Below are positions 33,519-45,166 of a DNA stretch of 64,000 nt, piece by piece (positions within the stretch are counted from its first letter, which is position 1; each line of letters opens with the position of its first letter). Source of the stretch: Liopterus haemorrhoidalis (taxonomy: Eukaryota > Arthropoda > Insecta > Coleoptera > Dytiscidae). The stretch lies in assembly GCA_963971575.1 (NCBI GenBank), contig OZ020624.1, positions 10,688,625 to 10,752,624 on the forward strand, given 5' to 3'. Made by a program: the position numbers and the translations under genes. The notes below the pieces were generated by a model. The model was not told the DNA's origin. It ran no database searches and worked only from the letters and a program-made list of their open reading frames with translations.

Positions 33519-34674
33519 ATGGACGCCATTGTTAACAAAATACAGTCGTGGACCGAAGCTGACGTCTGCGCCAAAAATATGGGTTGGAAACTGGCTGCTT
33601 AAACTTATAATATACCAGCAACAACACTTCGAAGAAGATATCATGATAAGAATAGTTTTGCTAGAAATTCCACCAAGGGTTTTTTTTGGGAGGACGGCTT
33701 CCTAGATTTAATAATGAAATAGAAGAAAGACTGGTGGCTCATTTGAAATATCTAGAACCTCCTTCTTTTTTTTGTCACAAAATGATGGAACTACGAAAGT
33801 TAGCATTTGAATTGGCAGAGTCAAATAACTTGAAACATCGATTCAACAAGAAAATAAATCTAGACGGGTGGGACTGGGTAAAAGGTTTTTTCGCAGAAAT
33901 CCTTCAATAAGTTTACGTTTGCCAGAAAATACAACTTCTGTAGCTAGAGCCCAAGCATTTCATGAGCCAAAAATAGAAGAGTTTTTTAACTTGATAATTG
34001 AGGAATATAATTTCTTGGCCCAGAAGATATGGAACGTTGATGAAAATGGGTTTTCTACTGTACACTCTACATCCAAGAAAAATTTTACCACAAAAGGACG
34101 TGAACAAGTTGGAATAATATCAAGCGCTGAGAGAGGAAAACATTTTACAGTGGTTTGTGCAGTAAAAGCCATTGGAACTTACGTACCACCTACAATTATA
34201 TTTCCCAGACAAAAACTGAAGAAGGATTTGTTGGATCACGCGCTTCCAAGATGTTTGGGTTTGTGTCAAGAGAAAGGCTGGGCTAATGGAGAAGTACTTT
34301 TGGAATGGCTGAAACACTTTGTAAAACATTCTATTGTCTCAAAAGTGCTGTAATAGCGAATAGACACAGCAGTCATAAAAATTTGAAGGTTTTAGAGTTC
34401 GGTAAACAGCGTGGTATCAAAATGTTTTGTCTGCCGCCCCATACTACGCAACGCCTTCAACCTCTCGATGTAACTGTTTATGGGCCACTGACTATTTATT
34501 ACGATCAAGAAATACAAAAATAGATGAGATGCAATCCTGGACGTGTTTTGACTCATGCTCAACTGTTTGTGACTTGGAGAACTGCTTAGCCATTCCTATC
34601 AGAAAGCCGCAACTATAGGCAATGCCCACAGCAGGTTCCGAAAAACGGGAATTTGGCCCTTAAACCCTCATATA
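33519..34674 (+). pseudogene. Tigger-type (pogo) transposase 1, main part
   Basis: ATG at 33519, early stop at about 33601, then GGRLPRFNNEIEERLVAHL (CENP-B HTH). After a shift near 33890 the DDE_1 domain is readable: AQKIWNVDENGFSTVH (first Asp), ISSAERGKHFTVV, PPTIIFPRQK, then after another break near 34345 RHSSHKNL and CLPPHTTQRLQPLDV. The second Asp should lie just before RHSSH, in the broken stretch. The gene is cut at 34674 by a mariner and resumes at 35987. Confidence 0.85.
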
Positions 34675-35986
34675 CCTAGTCCTGCCATAAATATTGATAC
34701 AAGTGTAAATGATAAATGTAATTGATAAAAGTACAAACTGAACGCAGCAGTTATGTTGGCATTACTGACTGTTGACATGTATACCAAAAACGCGCCAAAA
34801 CATTCCAGTCTAGTTTGAGCCGTTACGATGGAGTGGACAGACAAAGAGAACCGTAATGCTGTCATTGCTCTTCATAAGTGCGAAATAGAAAGAGCTCGTA
34901 TTTTTGAGTTACTAAAACCGTTAAATATTACGCGTGTTTTTGTGTATCGTACTGTTAAGTTGTTTTTGGATACGGGAGGAGTAAGTGACCGTAAAAGATC
35001 CGGCCGGCCTCGCGTGGCTCGCACGCTAAAGGTTATTAACGCTGTTAGGTCAAGAATTAACCAAAACCCTGTCCGAAAACAAAAAATCATGGTTCGGGAA
35101 ATGGATATTAGGCCGAGAACCATGAGTCGTATTATCAAACAAGACTTGGGACTTGGGGCTTTCAAACGACAAACAGGACAACGCCTTACCGTTGTATTAA
35201 AAGAAAATAGGAAACAAAAATCAAGGCGCTTGTTATCGTTGTACGGTAAAGAGCGTTACAAAGAAATCCTCGTTACAGATGAAAAATTTTTACTGTGGAG
35301 GAAACTTTCAATAAGCAAAATGATAGAGTTTATGCTCGGTCATCCAAGGAAGCCCGCGAACTGGTGCCAAGGATCGAACGAGGTCATTATTCTGCCTCAG
35401 TGATGGTTTGGTGGGGAGTGTCCTATGGCGTCACTTCTTTACATTTTTGTGAAAAGGGCGTTAAAACAGCGGCGAGAAATTATCAGCACGACATTTTAAC
35501 AAATGTAGTGGAGCCCCTAAACCTAACTATGTTCCAAAATAGACCATGGATATTCCAAAAGGAATCTGCATCTGCACATAAGGCCAAAACTACTCAACAG
35601 TGGCTTGAAAACCATGTACCCGAATTTATTAGTAGTGACCATTGGCCGTCAGCCAGCCCAGACCTTAATCCACTCGACTACAAATTGTGGTCAGTTTTAG
35701 AGGGCAAGGTCTGTACAAGACGCCACCATAATCTGGAGTCATTGAACCAGGCACTGGTTGAAGCTGTGGACAATTTTCTTATGGATGTCGTCCGTACAGC
35801 GATCGATGAATGGCCTAACAGACTTCGGCGGTGTATTCAGGCAAATGGCGGCCATTTTGAATAAAAAAATTTGTAGTTTGTAGTTCATTATATCAGTAAT
35901 AAATTGTGCAAAACATTTTAAATCAAACCAATAGTTTAATTTTTTTTAGTTAAATACCTTGTATCAATATTTATGGCAGGACTAGG
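34675..35986 (+). mobile_element. DD37D-type mariner inserted in Tigger 1
   Basis: 1312 bp with perfect 29-bp terminal inverted repeats (start cctagtcctgccataaatat at 34675; matching end at 35958-35986) and TA duplications at 34673-34674 and 35987-35988. It carries one transposase gene with a single frameshift. The perfect repeats suggest a fairly recent insertion. Confidence 0.96.
34828..35864 (+). pseudogene. Mariner transposase (one frameshift, altered catalytic residue)
   Basis: About 345 codons. N-terminal paired HTH region (RVFVYRTVKLFLDTGG, GRPRVART), then the first catalytic Asp in ILVTDEKF. A one-base loss near 35290 shifts the frame to that of 35295-35864, which goes on with SVMVWWGVSYG, ESASAHKAKTTQQW and SPDLNPLDYKLW. 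The last Asp of NPLD is 37 residues beyond the second position, defining DD37D. The second position reads Glu, where Asp is usual, so the enzyme would be doubtful even without the frameshift. Confidence 0.9.
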
Positions 35987-36570
35987 TATTTCCTATTAAT
36001 GCATTTGCTGCGGCTGAGACTACTAATATCCCGTATCCTGAATTAGATGAGAATAATCATGAAAGAGGCACTAATGAATACAGTACATGTCCCAGAACCA
36101 TTTCCATTAAATAATTCCGTTGATCAAACTCTGCTAGATGATAGCCACAACGTTGCTGGTCCTTCTACTGAAAATATACAAATTGAAACTTTCCCACGTA
36201 GTAGTGAAATTATAATAATAAGATAAAAACAACTCTAAATATTCTATCACCAGTGCCCCAACTGGCATCAAAGTCAAAGAAAAAAAAAAAAAAAAGAAAA
36301 CAAAGAAAAAGATGCATTACTGGTATTATAACCACCTTACTTGCTATTACAGCCTTGCGAATTTGAAAAAAGTAGAAAAAAAAGAAAGAAATCATTAAGG
36401 AAAAATAAAACCACAATTAAAAAAAATAGGGAATTTCTTCTTCAAGATGATGCGGATGAAGTTAGAGCAACATATGCCAGTGACAGAGCAGATACAGCCT
36501 TCATATATTGCAATGAACTATATGCAAGGCAAAGGTCAAAAGAGTTCTGGTGTTGCGGACCCTGCGAGTC
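35987..36570 (+). pseudogene. Tigger 1 transposase, C-terminal tail
   Basis: Continues Tigger 1 after the mariner: INAFAAAETTNIPYPELDEN is the typical acidic linker after the DDE domain, then decayed low-complexity K-rich sequence (36340-36430) and FIYCNELYARQRSKEFW with following cysteines, which resembles the PHD-like tail of some Tigger proteins. Confidence 0.65.
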
Positions 36571-36960
36571 CCGTTCTTTTTCTTATGACTCGTTCCACTG
36601 CTGATCTACCTCAACCCAGGAGGACCTCCACAGCACGGTTTGCACCGTTCACACGGAGAAAAACTGCCGAAACTCATGAATCCGCGGCTTCTGATCGCGA
36701 GTTGTTCCTATTGGTCGATGGGCGGGCTAATCACAGAACAGTCGAAGCAACAACATCAAGAAGAAAGAAGCTTCTCCACCTCCAGGATTCCGCTGTCCCA
36801 TATGGCGGCACTTGCTCTTACCTATGGCAAGCTGAGCTGCGGGAACGATTCGCTCGTTCCATTGGTACGCTGTGGACCTTGACGAACCTCGTCAACGGAA
36901 ACGCTGATACCCGTTGGCGATCGTTGTTACCCTAGCCCGCTGTGGAATTTGGTAGGTTAG
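36571..36960 (+). other. GC-rich segment of unknown origin
   Basis: Base composition changes sharply to GC-rich. An ORF runs from 36447 through to 36935 (162 codons) and overlapping frames are also open, as expected of GC-rich DNA. I recognise no domain. It may be a captured promoter or short interspersed element. Confidence 0.35.
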
Positions 36961-37875
36961 GTAAAAAATTATATACACTCACGCGTGTAGAAAAAAGATT
37001 TATACACTAAAACGCCGATCATGTTTTTTAATTTATTTTATTTTTCTTAATCAACTTTTTATCGGCTTTATACTTGTTTTATACTTATACTATTTCTTAT
37101 TACTTATTTATTTTTTATTTCCATCCATATCACTAATTCATTAATTCATAATTCATCAGCATTTTATTCTATACATTCAGAAACATACATATATATTTTA
37201 CATCAACCTTCTCAGTGACCTTCTTGTTTGTCCAGACAAAGCCCGCTTTATATGCCCCTAGCGGTGAAGTGAGTGTCTCAATTTAATCCAGTTGGCCTCT
37301 TTTTGACAATTTGTTTACTATCATTTATAAGTATATGCTCTGATTTATTCTTAATTACTTTTATTTTTTTTTTTTACTGAATTTTAATTTATTTATTATT
37401 ATTATTAAAGATTATACGTCATGAGTCGATTAGATTCTGAAGTAAGGCACCTGAGGCAAATAAGGTCAAGGAGGTAATAAAGCCCACATTTGAAAATTCG
37501 GGCTAAAATGGTTTAATGCAACTTCGTTCTTTACGCACACATGCATTAAGTCGATACTCGTGCCGTCATCTTGTCAGTATCAAGAGGTGCGTCGCCAAAA
37601 GTAGTACAGCCTCATGGATTTATAATTTTCGCCGACACAAAAGCGTAAGCTTTGTTGTTTAATTACTATTTTGACATAAAGTATCTTGTTTAGTTTGAAC
37701 GTTAGGTATTTTAGTTTATGATTTCATTGTTTATTTCCGTTCAGAATCGTATTTATTTCATTGATAAGTCATTTTGTATGACCATGTCGTATCGGTAATA
37801 AGGCCTTATTACCCTACCAAAACAATATGGGTACGACGCGTTTTAGTATCTTTATATCTTTACTCTTCTACTCAC
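36961..37875. other. AT-rich noncoding stretch
   Basis: No coding sequence seen. It ends in a splice-acceptor-like ctactcacag at 37869-37878, directly before the first readable exon of Tigger 2, so it may include that gene's 5' UTR and intron. Confidence 0.45.
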
Positions 37876-39950
37876 AGATTCAACTAAAACCCTCCAAAGC
37901 GAGCTAAGTGGACAGAAGAAAGCCTACGTGCAGCCATGGCAGCACTGCAACGGGGACAATTGTCACAGCGTGCTGCAGCAGATCGTCATAATATTCCAAG
38001 CCGAACGCTGAGAAACCACTTGATAACTAGAAGCACTGTAAAACATTTAGGACGCAGTTCTATAAAGAATCAGGAACAAGAAAATGATCTTGTTAACATA
38101 ATTATACGATTCGCAAATATTGGGATGCTTCTGACACCTAAATTTATTCGAAGACAAGCATTTATTCTCTGCGTAAAACACAAAATAAAACACAACTTTA
38201 ATAAAGATGCTGGCCTTGCCGGAAAAGATTGGCTTAACATGTTCTTGAAGCGGCACACCAAAATTTCAAAAAGAAAAGCACAGTTTATGAATCCTGCAAG
38301 AGCACAAAAATTGAACCGACCGATCGTTAGTTCACACTTGATATTTACAATATCTAGAACGCCTTCATAATATAAACGAAAATGAATGTCGACTGACTAT
38401 TCACAATCAGCAGACTGATTTGATTGTGCCAGAGCACCCAGAAAACGTTACTATCGCTATGTGCGTAAATGTCGTCGGCACCGCTATCCCGCCAATGATC
38501 ATATTCAAAACAAAGGCAAAAGTTCAGTGACAATTTGCTACCTAGAAGTCTAGTGAAAATGGCTCTGAAGGGGAGCATGACTACAGATTTATTCATTGAG
38601 TGGATTTATAATCAAGCATCAAGCATTTAGTAAAATATAAAGGGGAAATTTTGTTGATCTTTGATGGAGCGTCATCTCACTTGGATTACACCATTGTTGA
38701 AGAGTCCGAAATACATGACATTTTCCTTTACTGCCTACCAAGTAATACAACCCACGAGCTCCAACCCCTTGATAAATCAGTAAACAGATCATTTGAACAT
38801 AATTGGGATCAAAAAGGTTTGATATACATGTACCAAAGGCCTGACAGACGCTTGACGAAAACCAGTTTTAATACAATTATTATCAAAGTTTGGTCAAAAT
38901 GTTTGACCCATGAAAACATACTGAACGGATTCAGAGCCACATGTATCCATTTAATCCGGATGTTTTACCAAATGAAGCGTTTGCTCCTTCTGTCTTAACA
39001 GAAGTGCCTCATTCGCAACCCCCAGCTGCGGATGACTCCGATCCAGACTGTCTTGATGAGGAAACTCCTAATCAATCAGTAGAACTGCAGTTACTTAACA
39101 ATGCTAATTCGCCCACACTGCTTGACGATTGATACTCCTCAACAAGAGTCGCAAAATCTGGAAAATAATGAGATCAACCTAACTTCTGAAATGGTCGAAG
39201 ATGACGCAGTCTGCGCTAATAGAGTGAATATCTTGACAAACTTAGGCATCGAAACACCACCAAGGGAGTCGCAAATTGTGAATAGAAACGACGTCACACC
39301 AATACAGTCACCAAGACCTTCCACATCTTTCGCAGTTGCCAGTAATCGTCTAGTAATTTATAGCTCAGAATCTGAGAGAGACACGGAGACAAATGTTAAA
39401 CAACAGGTAACTCAGTTACTGTTGCGCAAATCTTATTACGCCAGGATGAATATATATTCTTCCGAAGAGGAAAAAGAAGGCGAAGTCTCTGATCCAGATG
39501 CTGACATTCCACTGGCTAATCTTAAAACTAAGGAATGTAAGTCTTCTTTTCACGAGCTATTGCCAACTCCTAACTATTCTGTAATAAAGAATAAACCTAG
39601 AAGAAAAGCAATCAATTACAAAGGCCATAGGGTTACCAAAGACCTTTTTAAGGAACAGGGAAAAACAAAAGAAAATAAGAAACCAAAGAAGACAACATGA
39701 AAAAATGACCAAAGAGAAACAAAGAAGAAAACCAAAGATGTAAAAAAAAAAACAAGGAATTCAAACTGATAAAGGTAAGGGCAAAATGACCAAAATTTCG
39801 ACGGAAGCTGCTTGGTACTGCCACGCATGCAAAGAAGAACGTTAATCGGACACGCGTCAGTGTGACCGATGCAAGAAATACCACGAAGAATGCATGGGAC
39901 TGACAAAAGAAGACAAAGAAGTGTTTTATAGCCATGACAGTGAAATTTAG
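37876..39950 (+). pseudogene. Tigger-type (pogo) transposase 2
   Basis: A psq HTH opens the gene (WTEESLRAAMAALQRGQLSQ, HNIPSRTLRNHL), then a CENP-B HTH (AGLAGKDWLNMFLKRH). The DDE_1 domain is broken but readable: NENECRLTIHNQQ, VNVVGTAIPPMIIF, LLIFDGASSHLDY (second Asp) and CLPSNTTHELQPLDKSV. A long acidic linker follows, and the tail ends in a PHD-like finger, WYCHACKEE then CDRCKKYYHEECMGL, at about 39805-39905. Stops and shifts near 38330, 38535, 38627, 38998 and 39132 disable it. It differs clearly from Tigger 1. Confidence 0.85.
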
Positions 39951-40560
39951 ACTTTTAGTCATTTTCTAGTTTAAACATGTTTAAAGGTTAACATCCCGCT
40001 GATTAGTTTTGAAAAAACTGTAGTGTAACAGTCCTTCCCTGGCTGACAGAATTGTCATAGTTACAATTAGTTGTATACATCTAGTAGGTAGTGAATCAAG
40101 TGAGTGTCAATATATGATAAATGTCAAAAAATCAAGTGATAGAAATTATCTGATTTAATGTACAATTTATATGTATCAGTGTCTAAATTGTGTCTAAATT
40201 ATGTCTAAATTATATCTAATATTCACCGTTTGTTTAAATTAATATTTTATTGTGACATTTTGTTGTTTTGTTCACGTTGGTTGTGTATATAAAATTTGTG
40301 TATTAATAAACTTGCAAAAATTACAACAATATTTGTTACAGTAGTGATTTATTTTCGGGCCTTATTATACTACGGAGGTTTAACATGGCCCAAAGAAAGG
40401 GTTTTTAAAAATACAAATATTTTTTTAAATACGCACTTTTGTATTAGTTCTTCTTTTACTTTTTTATTAGCGCAAATAAATGAACTTGGTGGAAAACTTG
40501 ATTTTGTATTTCTATGTCATCAAATACCCGATTTATTGCATTTTTAAATTAGGTAGGCCG
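39951..40560. other. Noncoding, with a short tandem repeat
   Basis: AT-rich. Four copies of a 'gtctaaatt'-like word lie at 40181-40222. No gene recognised; the ORF at 40296-40547 shows no domain. Confidence 0.5.
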
Positions 40561-41890
40561 TATTTGCTTTAGGTACTTAAGTTAAAAAGGTTCTAGAGAA
40601 TCGTGAACTCGCAGCATTTCTACAAGCAACAATCTCCAGCAGCTTAAATCAGTGTCCGAAATTTCAACAAATTTTGAAGGAAGTAAGAACGCTCAGGGAT
40701 GTCGATGCCAAGTTGACTACCAAAGTTCAGGAGCTTAGCCTTAAGCTCGAAGCACTTACCCTTGATATGAGCAATGGTAAGAATCTGCAGATCCTTGGAT
40801 CGACTCAGGTTAGTACGAAAGAGCAATTTAAACACGTTGATGCCGGTAATAAGTCCCTTTCTTCCGAGAATGAACATAGTGAGAAAAACACTACTCTACA
40901 GAAAAAATCAAAGCTAAAAACTTCATCAGTGAAGCTCGGTACTGGTGCTCTTGATGAACATCTTGTAGCTGCACCTAGTTACACGTGGATTTATGTCGAA
41001 AGGCTACAAAAGAATACGACTGTGAGTAATATCACAGGTTATCTTAAACGTAAGCGGCCACGCGGTGAATTCAAGTGTGGCGACTTTAAAAAAAAAGGAT
41101 ACGACCAGCTCACTTAAGATCGGTTCTAATAACATTAGCCAGCAAGATCTACTATCGCCTAACAACTCAGAAAATTTCCTTGTTAAACCCTTCCTGTTTT
41201 TTCGGAAGCGGAAGCAGGCAATTGAAAACTCCTAATGAGATGCTTCATCCCTACTATCAAAACGTACGAGGTCTCAGGACAAAAACCAAAACCATATTCA
41301 AATCAGTGCAACGTTGCGATTATGACATTCTTGCTCTAACGGAAACGTGGCTTGTACCTGAAGTTTCAGATTCTGAACTTTTGGACAGTAGATATTCTGT
41401 AACTCGATGCGACTGTTCGCTACTTACCAGCAATTACCAACGTGGAGGCGGACCGCTTTTTGCCGTATCGAAACATTTAATTACAATTCCAATTCATGTA
41501 CAGCTTATATTTGGCCTTGAACAATCGTGGATCTTAGCTCAAGGACACCAAAAATCCTCTATATTTTCCACCAGCGTCGTCTCTAGAAGGTTTTAATGAG
41601 TTTTCAGCTCCGGTTTCTATTTTACTATATACGTATCGGAACTCACAACTGTATCTTTTTAGAGATTTCAATCTACCAAACATTAATCAGTTCTATGATG
41701 ATGAGTCTTAATGATCGTACTCAACGGGTTAGAATAAATAACTGCTTATCGAAAATAATTAATGTAATATCTGGTGTACCACAGGGCTCACACTTGGGTC
41801 CCATATTGTTTACCTTGTTTTTTAATGATATAGGTGCACGTATTCTTTAAAGCAATTATCTCTTATTCGCTGATGATTTGAAATGATATA
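40561..41890 (+). mobile_element. Decayed CR1/Jockey-type LINE
   Basis: Plus strand. ORF1 remnant 40674-41117 has a coiled-coil segment and a conserved-looking YTWIYVERLQKNTTVSNITG. An APE-type endonuclease begins at about 41240 (YYQNVRGLRTKT, LALTETWL). Most of the RT is deleted; INVISGVPQGSHLGPILFTL and LLFADDLK (41760-41882) remain. No RNase H seen. It is a third LINE family in the window, unrelated to copies 1-3. Confidence 0.8.
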
Positions 41891-42061
41891 TTCAGCGGTT
41901 AACATTGTTGTGGGCATGGTTTGTGACTTCAACCGCTCTAGTCTTAAGCCTGTGTGTAACGGTGTATAATTTGATATCGAATTCAATACAAAATTTTGTA
42001 TATAAATTTTAAACATCGTTGCATACACATTTCTGTATCAAAATATATACAAAAAAATATT

Positions 42062-42083
42062 AAATTAGAACATGTTCTAATTT
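42062..42083. repeat. Perfect 22-bp palindrome
   Basis: aaattagaacatgttctaat plus tt; the sequence equals its own reverse complement over 22 bases. It is about 140 bp upstream of the MADF gene, and could be part of the Harbinger end or a binding site. Confidence 0.85.
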
Positions 42084-42226
42084 CATGTAGAAAATTTTGT
42101 CAAATCGACGCAAATTAGTACAAGAAAACGTATGCTTCGCGCATTCTCTTGACAGGAAAACATAACCACACAAAATAGAGAAACATCAGTTCTTGTCTAT
42201 GTATAAGTTAATGTTCTGTGAGAAAT

Positions 42227-43599
42227 ATGTCGTGGACGAAAGAACAAGTGACAAAATTAATCGAAACCTATTCAGGCATGCCTAATTTATACAATAGTAA
42301 ACATGCGTTATATAAAAACAACATGCAAGGGCAGAGTCCTTCAATAAAATTAAAGAAGATTTAGAATTCCTAAAGAAATATATTTCCGTAGGGGAAATAA
42401 AAACAAAAATAAACGCTTTACGACAAAATTTTCTGAGTCAACACAGAAAATTTTCTTCTTCAAAAAAAAGTGGAGCTGGTATCGATGACGTAAGTATATT
42501 TATTTGTATTATATGAAATAACATTTTCTTTAAATTATTTCATCTTCCTTTCAGTTAAAAAAACCAAACTTATATTACTACGAAAATATGCTTTTTCTTC
42601 TGGACTATTGTCAGCCGAGACAGGCACAAGAAAATTATCAAATTGTTGAGGAAGAATCTGAAATTTGTGAAGATACAAATTATGAGGTATGAAAATAAAT
42701 ATTTAATTCCTTTATTGCTTTAAAAGGTCTCTGTTAATTTGTAACAAGCATCTGAAGTTAAAGTTTAGACTGAGATTCATGGCGACTAATCTCAATCAAA
42801 AGAATAAAACGGCAATTTATACCTTTTGTTAACACAGGTTTTGGTTTTGACTCAGCGCAGAGCGCCATTTGAATAGCATTGCATACTCTGTATTATATTG
42901 GCTGTACTGAGTTAACTTAAAAGTATAAAAGCTCTGTTAACCCTTTGCGTTACTATTATTTTTTATAAGTTTCCTGTCAAGTCTTATTATATTCTGTTTA
43001 AATGAATCACCTAAGTTATTTTAGAATAACTACAAATTATATTTGTGTATTATATCTAGTTCATATTTTAATCCAACTCTAAAATAACTGCATTCAGGGA
43101 AAAAAATTAATAAACTAGATTAATCTTTGAAATTAAAATAAAAAACCAACATCTTTATTATTATTTTAACTCAAATGTCTGGTAGTTTATAATTGTGTTT
43201 AATTTTTTTTTTTAGAACAGTGCAGAATATCCCATCGAGTACCTGGACGAAGAATTTTTACAAAGTACAGGTGATATAAGAAGTTCTGACTTCATAGTAG
43301 AAGATGTAACAGATGTAGAGCCGGAACCTTCATCTGGCTGTAGTGTAACCAGTAATACAAACGCACACACACCTAAAAGGTTAAAAAAAATAGATACTAT
43401 GTCAAGCGCTACAAGAGCAATGACGGACATTTCAAATTACTTAAAAAGTAAATCTGTAAATATCACACCAACAAATGTCCAAAAACAACCGGAAGAAATT
43501 TTTGGTGAATTTGTGGCTTCAATATTAAAAGCAATGCCGCCCCAAAAGAAAGAAACAGTGGAGAAAGAAATATGTCGTATTTTATTTAGTGACATTTAA
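42227..43599 (+). pseudogene. MADF-BESS accessory protein of Harbinger (three exons, one frameshift)
   Basis: ATG at 42227. Exon 1 (42227-42489) encodes a MADF domain (SWTKEQVTKLIETYSGMP, LRQNFLSQHRKF) and has a one-base shift at about 42330. Exon 2 is 42555-42686 and exon 3 43216-43599; all junctions follow GT-AG and keep phase. Exon 3 ends with a BESS-type motif, FGEFVASILKAMPPQKKETV. In Harbinger elements the Myb-like partner binds element ends and brings the transposase into the nucleus. Only exon 1 is broken. Confidence 0.85.
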
Positions 43600-43610
43600 G
43601 GATATAAGAA

Positions 43611-43784
43611 ATAAAATAAAAATCTCAAATGGTCGTTAAATTGTTTATTGTCAAAAAGTTAAAAACTAGAGACTTTTCCAACATTATTTGTAATCATCCT
43701 TAGTTGAAGGTGTTAACAATAATTATACTGATTAACCTTTTGACAATAAACACTTTCACAACCATTTGAGATTTTTATTTTATA
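43611..43784. repeat. Long inverted repeat between convergent Harbinger genes
   Basis: Arm 43611-43656 (ataaaataaaaatctcaaat... tcaaaa) pairs with 43738-43784 with few mismatches, separated by about 80 bp. It falls in the shared 3' UTR region of the two genes. Confidence 0.85.
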
Positions 43785-44003
43785 TACATTATCTTAAAAA
43801 TTAGTATAATCAAAAAAAAATTATATTATAAAAAGAGATTTTACATGTTTTTTTTTTAAATTGATAACTTTTAATTATATTCATAAATTATGTTGTCTAA
43901 TTGCATTTTCCTGCCATTCTACTGCTCCTTGAGTTGAACAAAAATATTTTTTTAATTCTTCTCTAATTTCTATTGCTTGATTGCTCGATCTATTTCCTAA
44001 TTG

Positions 44004-44855
44004 TTATCCTATACTTTCCAAGGGATTTTCCAAATTTTCTTCTGATTGTTCATTATGTTGTATTTTAATCAAATAGTTGTGTAAGGTAACTGTGGTTAAA
44101 GTTATTAATTCTACTTTGTGAGGGCTTAGATTTATCGGATTTAATAATATTCGAAAACGGTTTGCTAAAATGCCAAAACTGTTTTCAACGATTCTTCTTG
44201 CCCTGGACAGTCGATAATTGAAGATTCGATTATCATGGCTTAACCCTTGCTGTGGAAAGGGTTTCATTAAACATTTCAGTAATGGAAATGCGTCGTCTGC
44301 AATAATTAAATAAGGAATTTCTTTATCGCCTCCATTTAGTTTTGATGGTGGTGGAAAATTTAATCCATTGGTCATTAAACCCTTATACAGTGAGGTTTGC
44401 CTAAATACACCTCCGTCACTTATTCTTCCATTCACACCTACGTTTATGTATATAAATTTATAGTTGGCATCAGCTAAAGCCAATAGCACAATACTATGGG
44501 TTCCTTTGTAATTATAGTAATAGGAACCTTCAGACCTTGGTGCTCGGAAGGTAATGTGGCGTCCGTCTAGTGCTCCACGCCAATGGGGGAAGTTCCACCT
44601 ACTTTCAAAATTACAAGCAATTTCCATCCATTCTTTTTGAGTTTCTGGCATCTGTATTAAAAGTTAAAATGTTAATATATATCAAATATAAGATTTAATT
44701 ACCTTAAAAGTGACTTACCTTTAAATAAGTATCTTTTAACTTGATATATATTTCCCTGAGGACTTCAGGTATTATTCTTGATAATGAACTCTCATGTATT
44801 CGGGTTGAATACATTAGGAATCTATATGATTCACCAGTACCCAGATATCTTAATG
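44004..44855 (-). pseudogene. HARBI1-like DDE transposase of Harbinger (5' end missing)
   Basis: Exon 44004-44651 is intact: HWRGALDGRHITFRAP (first Asp), YLIIADDAFPLL (second Asp) and SRARRIVENSFGIL (Glu), the DDE_Tnp_4 triad. An upstream exon 44719-44855, joined by a GT-AG intron, reads YLGTGESYRFL, the usual start of the domain. The N terminus is lost at LINE copy 3. The catalytic exon shows no mutation, so the truncation is what kills it. Confidence 0.88.
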
Positions 44856-45166
44856 TAAGTTAGTAAGTTAGTTAAAATTTTTGGCGCACAGCAACAAAGG
44901 CTATTTGCGCCTAACGCAGCCCTTTTAAATTACTAGATTATATATTAAAAACAATATATTAGACAATAAATAAATAGATAAAATCATTAAAAATTCGCAT
45001 ACTCAATAAAAGAAATCTTGCACTGACAAACACAAATAAATAATATAAAAAGTCTGTCCGAAAATTTGAACAGGCTCAGGGTGATGGTAAGAGGCTGTAA
45101 AGGGGCCAATTACCACCGAATATCACAGTCAATAACTAGAAACACATTAAAATAAGGTGCAAGACT

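Larger units (their letters stand above)
42100..44856. mobile_element. PIF/Harbinger transposon (truncated on the right by LINE copy 3)
   Basis: Two convergent genes, a MADF-BESS protein (plus) and a HARBI1-like DDE transposase (minus), are the standard pair of PIF/Harbinger elements. The transposase first exon is cut at 44855 by LINE copy 3. Left terminus not pinned down. Confidence 0.75.

Noticed and set aside
39616..39962. Minus-strand F-rich ORFs
   Set aside because: Antisense of the K-rich Tigger 2 tail; phenylalanine runs are the mirror of lysine codons.
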